DNA from: Scylla paramamosain
Taxonomy: Eukaryota > Arthropoda > Malacostraca > Decapoda > Portunidae
DNA length: 64,000 bases
NCBI RefSeq assembly: GCF_035594125.1
Contig: NW_026973672.1
Location: 1,290,001 to 1,354,000, forward strand
Direction of reading: 5' to 3'
The position numbers were made by a program, and so were the translations under genes. Below, one piece after another: positions 40,373 to 50,577 of the stretch. Positions within the stretch are counted from its first letter, which is position 1. Each line of letters begins with the position of its first letter. The notes below the pieces were generated by a model that was given only the letters and a program-made list of their open reading frames with translations, was not told where the DNA came from and did not search any database.

Positions 40373-41305
40373 AAATGTAGTATTATTACTTTCTTAATTA
40401 GGTATTAATTACACACTTAAATTACGTTTCCATCGTCCAAAGGCGTTTCCACTCTTAAAGGATGAATGGTTAGTATTTTGAGAAGTGTGAAAATTTTAAC
40501 AGAATTGAAGGTTTAGGGACAGAAATGGAATTATCCTAGTTATCCCTGAACACTTAAAAGAAAACGAGAGCGAGCGCTCCGTCCAGCCGAAAAAGAAAAC
40601 GGTGTTTAAGAGGCAAACTAAATTATTTTAATTTCCACATAAGTAACATCACTGTGAAATAGGTGAGTTATACATGAACCCTAACAGTGTTTGCGTTACC
40701 ACAAGTGTTTTATTTAATATTGGTGTGGTGTACCACTAAGTGTCTGTACTCACGACTGTAGCCGGAGAAATTCACACTTAAAAAAAATATATATATATAT
40801 ATCTTCTTCTTAGGAAGACTTCTTCCGTCTTGGGAAGCTCCTCTTAGGATAGTAGTATTCTTGTAGAATCCTGCAGGATTCCTGCAGGTGGAAGATGTGT
40901 TGGTCTGCGCCGAGAATGTCTGCGCCGATGATGTCTTCGCCGAGAATCTACGACGAATAATTAGACCGAGGGGAAACCAAAGAATTGTTAGGTTTCTCCT
41001 CGAGTCTTTTAAGTCTCCTCCTTTAATAACAAAGAGAAGTGAATCTTGGGAGTGGCAGGCTGGGTGAGTAAGGCGAGACCGTTAGGTGCGTCGCTCTTGG
41101 CTTGGTGCGAGTGTTTTGGTGTGTCAGCGTAAGTTTTGTAAACAACGCCGGCTCGCTCCTCTGCTCTCCTCACTACCCTGCCACTGGTTGCCGTTTTCTC
41201 CGTTCACTGTGTCCGTTCACCACTTCACTTTCAACCACTGTTTATTGTTGTTGTTGCACTTGGCACTGGAGTTAGTTATTCGTATCTCATTAAGCTGCCA
41301 CCAAA
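40373..41305 (-). other. Untranslated leader with primer-binding site
   Basis: The stretch between the 5' LTR and gag has no long frame. Three bases inside the LTR the coding strand reads TGGTGGCAGC (41302-41293), beginning with the expected TGG. Its complement GCTGCCACCA is what I would expect for the 3' end of some tRNA-Leu species, a match of only 10 bases. A GA-rich motif near 40570 and a repeated CTGCGCCGA word at 40900-40930 have unknown function. Confidence 0.65.
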
Positions 41306-41983
41306 TGTTCCGGGGTGGTTTTGAATTATCAATTACCACTGGACACTGTTCATTAGTATCTTACCTTTATATAATAGGTAAAGTCACTCTTGGTGAGTTT
41401 CTGTGGTTTTCAGGTGAATGTCAAAGGTGAACGTATAAAAATAGGTATATTTAGATATATGTACAGAGTTCTGGAGAAGGGTGTGGCGCGTACGGGACAA
41501 CGGATGTCCTCTGCGTGGTACAGCGTTACACCCTGGCAAGAGACTGCCGGAGCCGGCACAAGGGACGCTTAGCGCCTTCAAAAAGTGCTGACATTAGAAA
41601 TAGGGGCGGGTTGACCGCACTCACAGTACATGAATATATTCATAATTATTACTCTCTAATTACATAAATAAGGCAAGGGAAAAGCTACTTATAGCTAAGA
41701 GTAATACATGCCAAAATACATTAGAGAGAGATTAACTATAGAGAATACTTAGATACTGTAATGTAGGTGCTATCGATTACTTATCGATGGCAATAAAAGG
41801 AGTATGGAAAGTTCCATGGTGTGTGTGTGACGTAGGGTGGCGTGATCATATCCGCCCCACCCTTATGCGCCATCACCCACTATTTGCACTTATGCATATA
41901 TGTATACATACACTTATATTGCTAATCAAGCAAGGCATTATAAATACAATACACATTATTATTAATTATGTGACACCGTTACA
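41306..41983 (-). repeat. 5' LTR (678 bp)
   Basis: No difference from the 3' LTR was found on a base-by-base reading. TG...CA ends. It should hold the promoter; a TATATAAAGG string on the coding strand lies at plus 41364-41373. Confidence 0.93.
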
Positions 41984-42116
41984 TATTTATTGTTTTTCAT
42001 TTTTTTGTATTGTACTAAATATAATTATTTGTCTTAGCCTGAATATGCCTTATGTGAAAGTGAAACTTTACAAAAAATAAAGTGAAGAAAAGAAAGAACT
42101 CTAGATGATTTCCGTG

Positions 42117-42185
<69 letters not shown>

Positions 42186-43470
42186 TCAAAACAATTATTT
42201 TGATATATATTCGTCATTTATATATTTCATTCCACGTTTGCCCACATGGCCAGCCAGAATGATTTATTTTTAACCTTTCTTCTTCCTCTCTCCCTCTCAA
42301 GGGAATAATACCACATCTTCCTTCCCTACATTTCTGCCAGTCCTTAGAGAAAGCACCTGCATCGCCTGTTCCTGTCGTCCTCCCTGGTCATTAGTCAAAA
42401 TAACGACCGCCGTCATTGGTTCCTTCATCCCATTTCCAAGCATCTCATTGGCCATTTCTTCATCCCATGTACATTCTTCATGTACGCGTAGCTAGATCGT
42501 CAGTCTTCGGAGAGTCAGTCTTCCGAGAGTCAGACTTGATCAGTTCACATTCAGTCCAGTTCATATCAGTTCAGAGAGGAGCACATCGGTATCGTCACGT
42601 CTGTAATCAATTGTGTCTCGATATCATGTGTGTACATTCTATCCATTATTAAATCTAGAACTTTTATAGAATGTCCTTTGCTCGCACAAATCAACAATAT
42701 CAAACCACTACCCACGACCTCCACGCTACCAACAATATCAAGCTACTACGCGGTCCTCCAGAGCAGCCACCACCACACCAAGCATCATCAACAGAGACAT
42801 TGATAATTTCAACGGAGCGGTAAGAAGTACATCATCAAAACAGTGTGGTCAACATCATCTGGAACACTGGTGACAACAAGTGGCCAAAATTTACGGAAAC
42901 AGTGGTAGCAACGGTGTTGTGCGATCGAAGACACGAACTCTCGACTTTCTCAAAATCCAGTACATGCTGAGACAAGAGTATCATATCCCATCGCAGGCAA
43001 GTTGCGAGGCGTTGTCATTTCCTACCACGCTCAAATCGTGGGTTACCACACTCTCCACGTGCTATCTTCCCTGCCGCTTCTGCCTCTTCTCCGCTCCTGA
43101 CTCATCCCCGTGGTCACACCTGTCTGCCATCAAACCTGTCGCCGCCTATTCCTACTCATCACGCCGCTCCTCTTTGCTGGTTGCCGTTCATGCTTCTTCC
43201 TGAATTGTGGGTATCCCTTGGTTCCTTCTCCGAGCCACCCCCACCTCTCCCATCCGAGTACTCGAGGTCAAGCCTCATCGCCACCACCACTCCCCACCCA
43301 GCCCTTCTCAATGCCCGGACTCACCCAAGGTCATCTTTCCAAGTTTGCTCCCAGCAGTGATCTTCCCAGTCATCAGGGGCCAGATCCACGAAACGGTTAT
43401 TATCAACCTCCGGCAGCCAAATGGTATCCACGAACGCATAAGAGGTTGGTGTTGCCATGGTACAAGGTAG
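41984..43470. other. No confirmed gene; (CA)n and a possible LTR-like remnant
   Basis: (CA)n lies at 42117-42182. The stretch 42480-42900 has an LTR-like texture (repeated GTCAGTCTTC...GAGAGTCAG words, then CACTGGTGACAACAAGTGGCC near 42865, reminiscent of sequence just downstream of a retroelement LTR), but no paired LTR or pol is present. Ser/Pro-rich frames of 107-128 aa at 42880-43496 have no motif. Confidence 0.35.
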
Positions 43471-43496
43471 TTACACCACCTCCTGAGGTGGTGTAA
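43471..43496. repeat. Perfect 12-bp inverted repeat
   Basis: TTACACCACCTC, two central bases, then GAGGTGGTGTAA. It sits about 250 bp upstream of the HARBI1-like exons. Confidence 0.9.
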
Positions 43497-43747
43497 GTTA
43501 ACTCGCCCGAAAACTCTTATTTAAATATTTATGTGCACAAAATAACTTTTCTTTTTATTATTATTTACAAGCTTTATCACCAAGAAAGTATGGTTTTGCG
43601 ATGCATAAAGTGAAATCTTGCATGGAACACTGAAAACGAAGCATGAAAAGGAAGAGGCTGATTTGCCCCACACGTGCGCGCTCCCCATTCCGCCTCGCAG
43701 CAATAAGTTTGTATTGTGATTAAGTATTGTTTTCGTCGCTTCTCCTG

Positions 43748-43921
43748 CATATATTGGATATTTTCTTTGCATACTTCCACGTTCGTGCCTTGAGGCGAGA
43801 AAGGCGCTTTTGGAATCGCCTTGATTCCTTGGCATTGAGTGATAATGAGCTGATGCTCAAATACCACTTCCCTAGGCAGTTGCCAGTGGGTCCTTCCAAA
43901 ACGTCATTGGAGACACTGCAG
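43748..43921 (+). pseudogene. HARBI1-like exon 1 (N-terminal part)
   Basis: Encodes ALRRERRFWNRLDSL then SDNELMLKYHFPRQL, the N-terminal pattern of Harbinger-derived nucleases (a basic region, then D-x-E-L, then a Y-x-FPR helix). It ends with CTGCAG before GTAAGATG, a strong donor in phase 0. The phase does not match the next recognised exon, and the expected segment around ALRFFATGSFQ is missing, so an exon may have been lost. The true start is unknown. Confidence 0.5.
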
Positions 43922-44721
43922 GTAAGATGATACTGGTGTTGCATGCTTCATTCAGCACAGGGGCTGGCTGTTGTGGAAATTGTCAGGGAGCCCTTTCCCT
44001 GACCTCATTACTGGTCTATTCTCTTACATTCTTCGCATATACCTTTAGGTACACAAAACATAACTTTAAGGCGAGGAAGAAGTGATCCTGTTCTTCAGGG
44101 GGTTCAGGGGATGGGCGAAGGCCACCCAGAGGTTAACAGTGGTTAGGTTAGTCACCGTACACTTTTATATGAAACATTACCTAATCTAACGTAACCATGG
44201 GGGCTAGACCCACCCTTAAGGACACTAATATAAGTTAGTATAACTTCTGGAACACCCCTAAAGGATGGGGACACATCTCCCCCAACCTTATACTATATTT
44301 TCAGGTTTATCAAGAGGTATATGCGAAAGAATGGAAGAGGATAGACGTGTAATAAGGACAAGAGGGGACTCTAAACAATTACTACTATTTTTTTTTTTTT
44401 TTTTTACAAATTGCACAATATCCCATTAATAACTTTTGTAGGTGAATAAACTGATGTTCAGTATGGTGAATAATATTTAAGTGTGGCTGACTTTCAAGGG
44501 TAAAAGGCATAAAAGTCAATCTACTGCATGCCACAGTTTATAAAGTTGTAATCCAGTGTTAGGAATATGTCAAGATTAGTTCCTAGTGTCAAAATATGTG
44601 AATGTATGATTAATAAGGAGGGATGAGGGATGATGCTAACCTTACCAAACGTGCCATCAAGTACACCTGGGTGTACTTGAACGGTGCACTACATATAGAG
44701 GGATCATTGAATTTATGTTGC

Positions 44722-44725
<4 letters not shown>

Positions 44726-44765
<40 letters not shown>
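44726..44765. repeat. Poly(T) run of about 39 bases in a putative intron
   Basis: The run lies between HARBI1-like exons 1 and 2; the rest of 43922-44837 is AT-rich intron-like DNA. It includes an 11-bp inverted repeat TCAAGTACACC / GGTGTACTTGA at 44657-44680. Confidence 0.85.
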
Positions 44766-44768
<3 letters not shown>

Positions 44769-44837
44769 TACAGCAGAAAGATGTATCTTATTTAAAATAA
44801 ATAAAATGAAAACTAATGGCTTATAATCTGCTTTCAG

Positions 44838-45001
44838 GACTTACGCAAGTGTCAGCAGGGTCTTCGAGTGTGTGTGCATTGTGTTGAGTGATAAGTCGGT
44901 GCAGGAAATCAAGATGCCTTCAACACACCTTGATCAAAGGAGAACTGCACAGCAGTTCTTCAGGATCAAAAATTTCTTAAGAGTTATTGGGACCATTGAT
45001 G
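44838..45001 (+). pseudogene. HARBI1-like exon 2
   Basis: Acceptor CTGCTTTCAG, then an open reading of ASVSRVFECVCIVL, QEIKMPS, a spacer and FFRIKNFLRVIGTIDG, stopped by a GTAAGATT donor in phase 1. The VSRV helix and the F-x-x-I-x-x-F-x-x-VIGTIDG block are hallmarks of the Harbinger/HARBI1 DDE nuclease; the Asp in TIDG is the first catalytic residue. Confidence 0.65.
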
Positions 45002-45171
45002 GTAAGATTAACAATAATATATTTTGTTTAAAATTTATTGCTATTGTTATAATCTATCACTTCATCAGTGTTTACTTTGAGTGAAAGGTATCTCACAGCC
45101 TCAAGTTCTTGTTAAGCATTAAAAAGTTTTCATATCTTATGTATATTGTGTGCATATCCAGTGCAGGGATG

Positions 45172-45273
<102 letters not shown>

Positions 45274-45333
45274 GGTAGATATATGTAGCTACTGTGTATC
45301 ATGATCATCCAATACATTCTTTTGTGTGCACAG

Positions 45334-45470
45334 GCACCCACATTGCCATCAAGGCCCGAAGAGTGGACGAGGCCCTCTACTTTAACTGGAAAAGCTATCA
45401 CTCCCTCTGAAAATCCAACTTGTTTGTGATGTGAATGGAGTGATCCTCAGCTACTGCTTCAGATTCCCAG
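45334..45470 (+). pseudogene. HARBI1-like exon 3, frameshifted
   Basis: Acceptor TGTGCACAG. The first two bases complete the Gly codon of exon 2 (phase fits), giving IDG-THIAIKA, then ALYFNWKSYHS and, after a 2-bp frame change near 45405, KIQLVCDVNGVILSY...FPG, the expected DDE-core continuation. A GTATAT donor follows. The shift makes a full-length protein impossible from this allele. Later exons with the remaining catalytic residues are not found; a LINE-A copy begins 125 bp downstream. Confidence 0.6.
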
Positions 45471-45594
45471 GTATATAGTATTATTGCATTACATGTTTAC
45501 CCAACTATGTATTTTATTGATTTTCATGTGACTGCAATTGGTTACTGGTATTACATAAGAAAACAGTGTGACAAACCTTGACATTAGTTATAGA

Positions 45595-46385
45595 AGGAGG
45601 CAGTAGACACCTGCCAAAACGATAATTACTCCCAGTGAGGTCTAAAGCACTATTCAGGGTGTGCTGTGAACTTATCATTAAACCCAGCTGTGACCTCACT
45701 GAACGTTTCCCTTTGTGTCTCACAACACAAGGAGGCAGTCACAGCCTGCCCTCTAAAGACAACTCTCTTCCTCCACACAAAACTACAAGCACCTAAAAAC
45801 ACACACACCCTTCACTCAAAAATTTCAAAATCATCATGGCGACTCCTACACCAGCCTCCGAGTCCCCATCTGGGGAGGGGACCATAAATGTGCCTAGGTC
45901 GGACTGCCTTTCTGTTAACGACCTTAAGTGTCTTGACACCCCCCTCAACGTTCTCTTCATTAACTTCTGCAACATTCGCAGTCTAAGATCTAATTTTCAA
46001 TCTGTAGAACACCACCTCTCCTCTTCTAAACCTCATCTTCTTTTCCTCCCTGAAAATCAGGTGTCTGAGACAACTGACAGTAGCCCCTTTTCTGTTCCCT
46101 CCTACTTTCTCTATCCTCATTTTCGATCCAAAGCTGGATGTTGCCTTTATGTGTGCAATGACTTAACATGCTTTTGTGCCCACGCTCTTGAATCTTCCGA
46201 GTTTTCCACCATCTGGCTACGAATACAGAGTCACTCTCAAACTAAATTTATCTGTGCTGTATATCTCTCACCTAACTCCTCTGACTATAAGAAATTCTTT
46301 GACTGCTTAACTTCCAAAGTGGAGCACATTCTGACCCTCTTCCCTTTTGCAGAGATCTCCATTCTTGGAGACTTTCATGGACTCT
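45595..46385 (+). mobile_element. LINE-A 5' end (5' UTR and endonuclease start)
   Basis: Starts at GGAGGCAGTAG and is collinear with the reverse complement of 57,655-56,870. The two copies share the 5' UTR, so this is probably the true 5' start of the family. The match stops at 46,375-46,385 within the endonuclease (ISILGDF), where a minisatellite-bearing sequence takes over. Confidence 0.8.
45836..46385 (+). pseudogene. LINE-A endonuclease N-terminal part
   Basis: ATG start, then [29 protein letters not shown] (the equivalent of TETQVSE in the copy at 57 kb; the change TE to PE keeps the catalytic Glu), [26 protein letters not shown] and ISILGDF. APE-type endonuclease, cut off after the GDF block. 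Confidence 0.75.
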
Positions 46386-46416
46386 CCCCAATTACTGTTC
46401 ACCTCAGCCCCCTTGT

Positions 46417-46908
46417 GTCAGCACTAGAGGCCATCCATACAATTAATACAACAGACCTGCTCATCTCAGCCACTACTGTCAGCACTAGAGGCCATCCATA
46501 CAAATTAATGCAACAGACTTGTACACCTCAGCCACTACTGTCAGCACTAGAGGCCATCCATACAATTAATGCAACAGACTTGTTCATCTCAGCCACTTCT
46601 GTCAGCACTAGAGGCCATCCATACAATTAATGCAACAGACTTGTACACCTCGGCCACTGCTGTCAGCACTAGAGGCCATCCATACAAATTAATGCAACAG
46701 ACTTGTACACCTCAGCCACTGCTGTCAGCACTAGAGGCCATCCATACAAATTAATGCAACAGACTTGTACACCTCAGCCACTACTGTCAGCACTAGAGGC
46801 CATCCATACAAATTAATGCAACAGACTTGTACACCTCAGCCACTGCTGTCAGCACTAGAGGCCGTACATACAGTTAATGCAGCAGACCTGTTCATCTGAG
46901 CCACTTCT
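46417..46908. repeat. 61/62-bp minisatellite, 8 units
   Basis: The word GTCAGCACTAGAGGCC starts units at 46417, 46478, 46540, 46601, 46662, 46724, 46786 and 46848, with a degenerate start at 46909. Units differ by one A (CAATTAAT or CAAATTAAT) and by TACACCTCAG or TTCATCTCAG variants. The long frame across it is accidental. Confidence 0.95.
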
Positions 46909-47611
46909 GTCAGCATTCCTTATAGTTGTTGTGATGCCAGACACACATTTTTCTCAGAGTGATGAAAATCTGGAATTTTCTTGCTAACAGTGTGCCTGAA
47001 TCTAATTCTGTTGATGGTTTTAGGTACAGTTTGTCCAATTTCTCAGGTGTACATCTGTTTGATTCTTGCTGGTGACATATACGCTGTGCTGCTAGTCAGA
47101 TTTATTATTTATCTTGGGCTGATGGCACACTTGCCAGGCAGTTAGATAAGCATGTACAGACTTTGGTGTCTTTTTGATAGTGCTGGTGAGCTGACCCTGA
47201 ACTGGCCCTGAAGGGGTTCTCTCTTGTGAGACCAGCCAGGTAAAAAATATGTTGAAATGTAGCCACATTTACTATTGTGAAGTATTTACTATTCTTTTCA
47301 TTTCTTCTCTGTTCACAGGTGCTCTGGAAAATCAATTCAAGGCTAATTATTATTTTTTCTTTATTCATTATCCACAGTTGCCTTGGAAAGTGCATTCCTG
47401 GCTGAGTGTGGTGCGTGTGCCTGCTACTCGTGTGGTGGTGCTGCTGCTGCGTGAAGCCTCTGCCGTGGGAACCCACCACAAATAGCTAATGGATTCTGTA
47501 TGACGGGATCAGCAGCAGACAGAATTGCAGTGATGTATTAACATGCCTAGGTTTGGTCCTAAAGGATTGATTTGATGTTGTATTTACTACTCATTTGTCT
47601 GTAGTCTATAT
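46909..47611. other. Mostly unclassified; possible LINE tail fragment
   Basis: At 46960-47075 the plus strand reads IWNFLANSVPESNSVDGFR, similar to the WN-x-LP...S-V-x-x-F block at the end of LINE ORF2, but it is short. At 47312-47346 and 47370-47404 a 35-bp segment with a CACAG splice-like start is imperfectly duplicated. No gene is supported. Confidence 0.35.
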
Positions 47612-47643
47612 AGTTTTACTACTACTGGAGTAGTAGTAAAACT
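47612..47643. repeat. Perfect 15-bp palindromic repeat
   Basis: AGTTTTACTACTACT, then GG, then the exact reverse complement. It lies immediately before the LINE-A 3' remnant. Confidence 0.9.
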
Positions 47644-47715
47644 GGGGCTTTTTTTTCTTTTTTTATTCAAAATTTTTGTTGCCCCTGGCCAGTGGCCCTC
47701 TTACAGGAGAAAAGT
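47644..47715 (+). mobile_element. LINE-A 3'-end remnant
   Basis: GGGGCTTTTTTTT...TTGCCCCTGGCCAGTGGCCCTCTTACA matches the reverse complement of the LINE-A 3' UTR at 31.23-31.27 kb. It has the same orientation as the 5' end at 45.6 kb, so the two may be the ends of one copy whose middle was replaced. Confidence 0.6.
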
Positions 47716-48228
47716 AGTAATAGTAATATTTATTTTTGTATGTGTTTGTGTCTATTATAGTATACTGCACTGTAGGAAAAGTTTTGTGAGGAACACATGT
47801 TAATCTTGACAGTCACTGGTTTGAACCTGAAGCACAACTTTCCAGAAACAAGACCTTGCATTTAGTATACAACAAACTAACTTACCAGCTTCCTGTGTTA
47901 GCTTAATTCTATCTTGTTTGTATTCTTAATGCTTTGCTTTCTCATTAAAAAAACATTTTCAAAGGCCATACAGATGATCACCAAAATTCTCATGGGGCAT
48001 TTTCTTTTTCTCTTGCAAAATCCTTGCATTGTCAGTCATGAAAATGCCCCTGGAGACCACAACAACACCACCTGAGTAAAGATAAAGGTGAAAATAATGA
48101 TAGTGGTTGTGGCAGTGGTGGTGGTGGTGGTGGTGGTGGTGGTGGTGGCGGCGGCTCTGAGGAGAATTAAGTACTAATATCAGAAGGATGTGGTTTTCAT
48201 GTTGCAGAAGAAACCAGATGGAAAAAAA
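47716..48228. other. No recognisable gene
   Basis: Unique AT-rich DNA with GGT repeats at 48115-48152. A segment at 48040-48072 resembles one unit of the 83-bp intronic repeat at 59.3 kb. Confidence 0.5.
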
Positions 48229-48254
48229 GTGTGTGTGTGTGTGTGTGTGTGTGT

Positions 48255-48337
<83 letters not shown>

Positions 48338-48338
48338 T
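48229..48338. repeat. (GT)n-(GA)n compound microsatellite
   Basis: (GT) to 48254 followed by (GA) to about 48338. Confidence 0.95.
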
Positions 48339-48344
48339 GGCTGG

Positions 48345-50180
48345 GTTAGGGAGAGAGAAGAGAAAGAGGTAAGTGGAGATATGGGGGCAAGGGAGAAGGA
48401 AGAAAAAGCAGAGGAGTTATGGGAGAGATGGAAGAAAGGGAGGAGGAGGGAGGGAGGGTAGATGAGCAGTATGTAAGTGAGTGTGAGTGGAGTCAGCATA
48501 TAAAAGGGAGAGAAATGAATACTCTAAGGAGGGAAGAAATAAAGAATTCATGAAAAGACATTATAGACATATGTAAGGATGAACCAAGGATGTTCTATAG
48601 AATGGTAAAATGAAGAATAAGAATGGGTTCAACAAACTGAAAATAAATGGTAAACATGTTGAAGAAGAAGCACAAATTGCAGAGGTTTTGAATGACTTCT
48701 TTCAGTGTCTTCATTGGAGAGGGAACATTTGGTAGACTGGTGACAGCAGATGTGAGAGTAGAAGAGTGAGTGAGATTGAGGTAACAGTGGATGAGGTAAG
48801 AATAATGATGGAAGACTTGGATGTGAGGAAGGCACAGGGACCTGATGGAGTGTCTGATTGGGTGGTGAAGGAATGCAGAGATCAACCTGCACACATGATT
48901 TACAAACTCATCATAACTTCATTAAGGGAAGGAGTGGTGCCCAACATTGGAAAAAAAGCAGGTATAGTCCCCATATATAAGAGTGGAAGCAAAGAAGAAC
49001 CATTTAATTATAGACCAGCATCATTAACAAGTGTAGTGGCAAAATTGTGCCAAAGAATAGTGAAGCAAAGATGGAGTGAATATCTGGAAAAGAGAGAAAT
49101 ATTAACAGACAGACAATTCAGATTTAGGAAAGGAAGGTCATGTATAACAAATTTAAGATGCTTCTAATCCAGTCATAGATATGGTACAAGAAAGAGAGGG
49201 ATGGGCAGATTGTGTTTATTTTGAGAAGGTGCCCCACAGCAGACTGTTGTGGAAATGAGAAATGTCTGGTGGGCTGAGAGGAGCACTCCTACATTGGATC
49301 AGTGACTTTCTGAGAGGAAGGGAAATGAGAACAGTGGTCAAAGATAAAAAGTCATCATGGAGAGAGGTAATTAGTGGTGTTCTGCAGGGTTCAGTACTAC
49401 CACCAGTCATGTTTGCTACCTGTGTGAATGATGCGATGGAAGGGGTGAATAGTTACATGAGTCTGTTTGCTGATGATGCAAAATTGATGGGAAAAGTGGA
49501 GAGGACAGGATTGTGAAGCTCTACAGGGAGATCTGAATGTGATTTGGGATTGGAGTGACACTTGGAAAATGGAGTTTAACATAAAAAGATGAGGAGTGCT
49601 GAAGTTTGGGCATAGTTGTGTGATGCCAGTCTTCAGTTATAAATTGGGTAATGAGGAAATAAAAGTGAAGAGTGAAGAGAAAGACCCTGGAATTACTGTC
49701 ACCGATAAGTTGTCCTCAGAGGTACATGTAAGAAGAAAGACAGGGGAAACATATAATCTGGTGAGAAACATAAGAACAACATTCAACTACCTGGATGAAG
49801 AGATGATTAGGGATGTAACTGACAATGATAAGACCTAGTTTGAGATATGCAGCAGCGATGTGGTCTCCCAGCACTAAAAGGGACATAAAGAAATTAGAAA
49901 GAATACAATGAGCAGCGACAAAGTTGCCTCTGACCCTATCAGACTTATCATATGAAGAGAGACTAAAACTAAACCTACCCACCCTTGGAAGAGAGAAGAG
50001 AGAGAGGTGATCTGATGGCCTTATATTGGATTTTGTCAGACTGTGAAAAATTGGACCAGAGTAATTTGGTGGTGAGAGACTTTAGAAGCACGAGAGGGCA
50101 TGAGAAGATGAAGAAGAAGGGTGTGTGTAGGAGGATATTAAGAAGAACAGTTTCCTGCAAAGTACTGCAGAAATCTGGAA
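48345..50180 (+). mobile_element. LINE family beta, copy 1 (decayed)
   Basis: A collinear but divergent relative of 50.6-52.8 kb. It starts in the EN-RT linker right after the (GA)n microsatellite, passes through the whole RT and ends in the C-terminal block just before a (CA)n tract at 50180-50208. Many frameshifts. Confidence 0.8.
48560..50170 (+). pseudogene. LINE beta copy 1 ORF2
   Basis: RT blocks: VRKAQGPDGVSDWVVKEC, KAGIVPIYKSGS, FNYRPASLTSVV, FRFRKGRSCITNL, SGVLQGSVLPPVMF and LFADDAKLM. Block 3 (the YLDF...AFDTVPH region) is partly deleted near 49170-49240. C-terminal blocks follow in broken frames to about 50170. Confidence 0.75.

Positions 50181-50577
<397 letters not shown>

Larger units (their letters stand above)
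32881..41983 (-). mobile_element. Complete env-bearing Ty3/Gypsy element (errantivirus-like endogenous retrovirus)
   Basis: A 9,103-bp provirus-like insertion on the minus strand: 5' LTR 41983-41306, untranslated leader 41305-40373, gag 40372-39083, pol 39038-35328, env 35308-33554 and 3' LTR 33558-32881. The LTRs are both 678 bp with TG...CA ends and show no difference on direct reading, which implies very recent insertion. All three frames are free of stops. The gene order and an env with a furin-type site define an errantivirus-like or other env-carrying Gypsy. Mobility and infectivity cannot be inferred from sequence alone. Confidence 0.92.

Noticed and set aside
42480..42900. Solo LTR
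   Set aside because: LTR-like texture only; I could not find paired ends, a target duplication or a second copy in the window, so it is left as unclassified.
45836..46630. A 264-codon gene extending through the minisatellite
   Set aside because: Only the first 180 or so codons match the LINE-A endonuclease; the rest is a chance read-through of the tandem repeat, whose 61/62-bp period shifts frame.
46417..46908. Could the regular 61/62-bp repeats be a CRISPR array?
   Set aside because: There are no unique spacers: the whole unit repeats, and the context is eukaryotic. It is a minisatellite.
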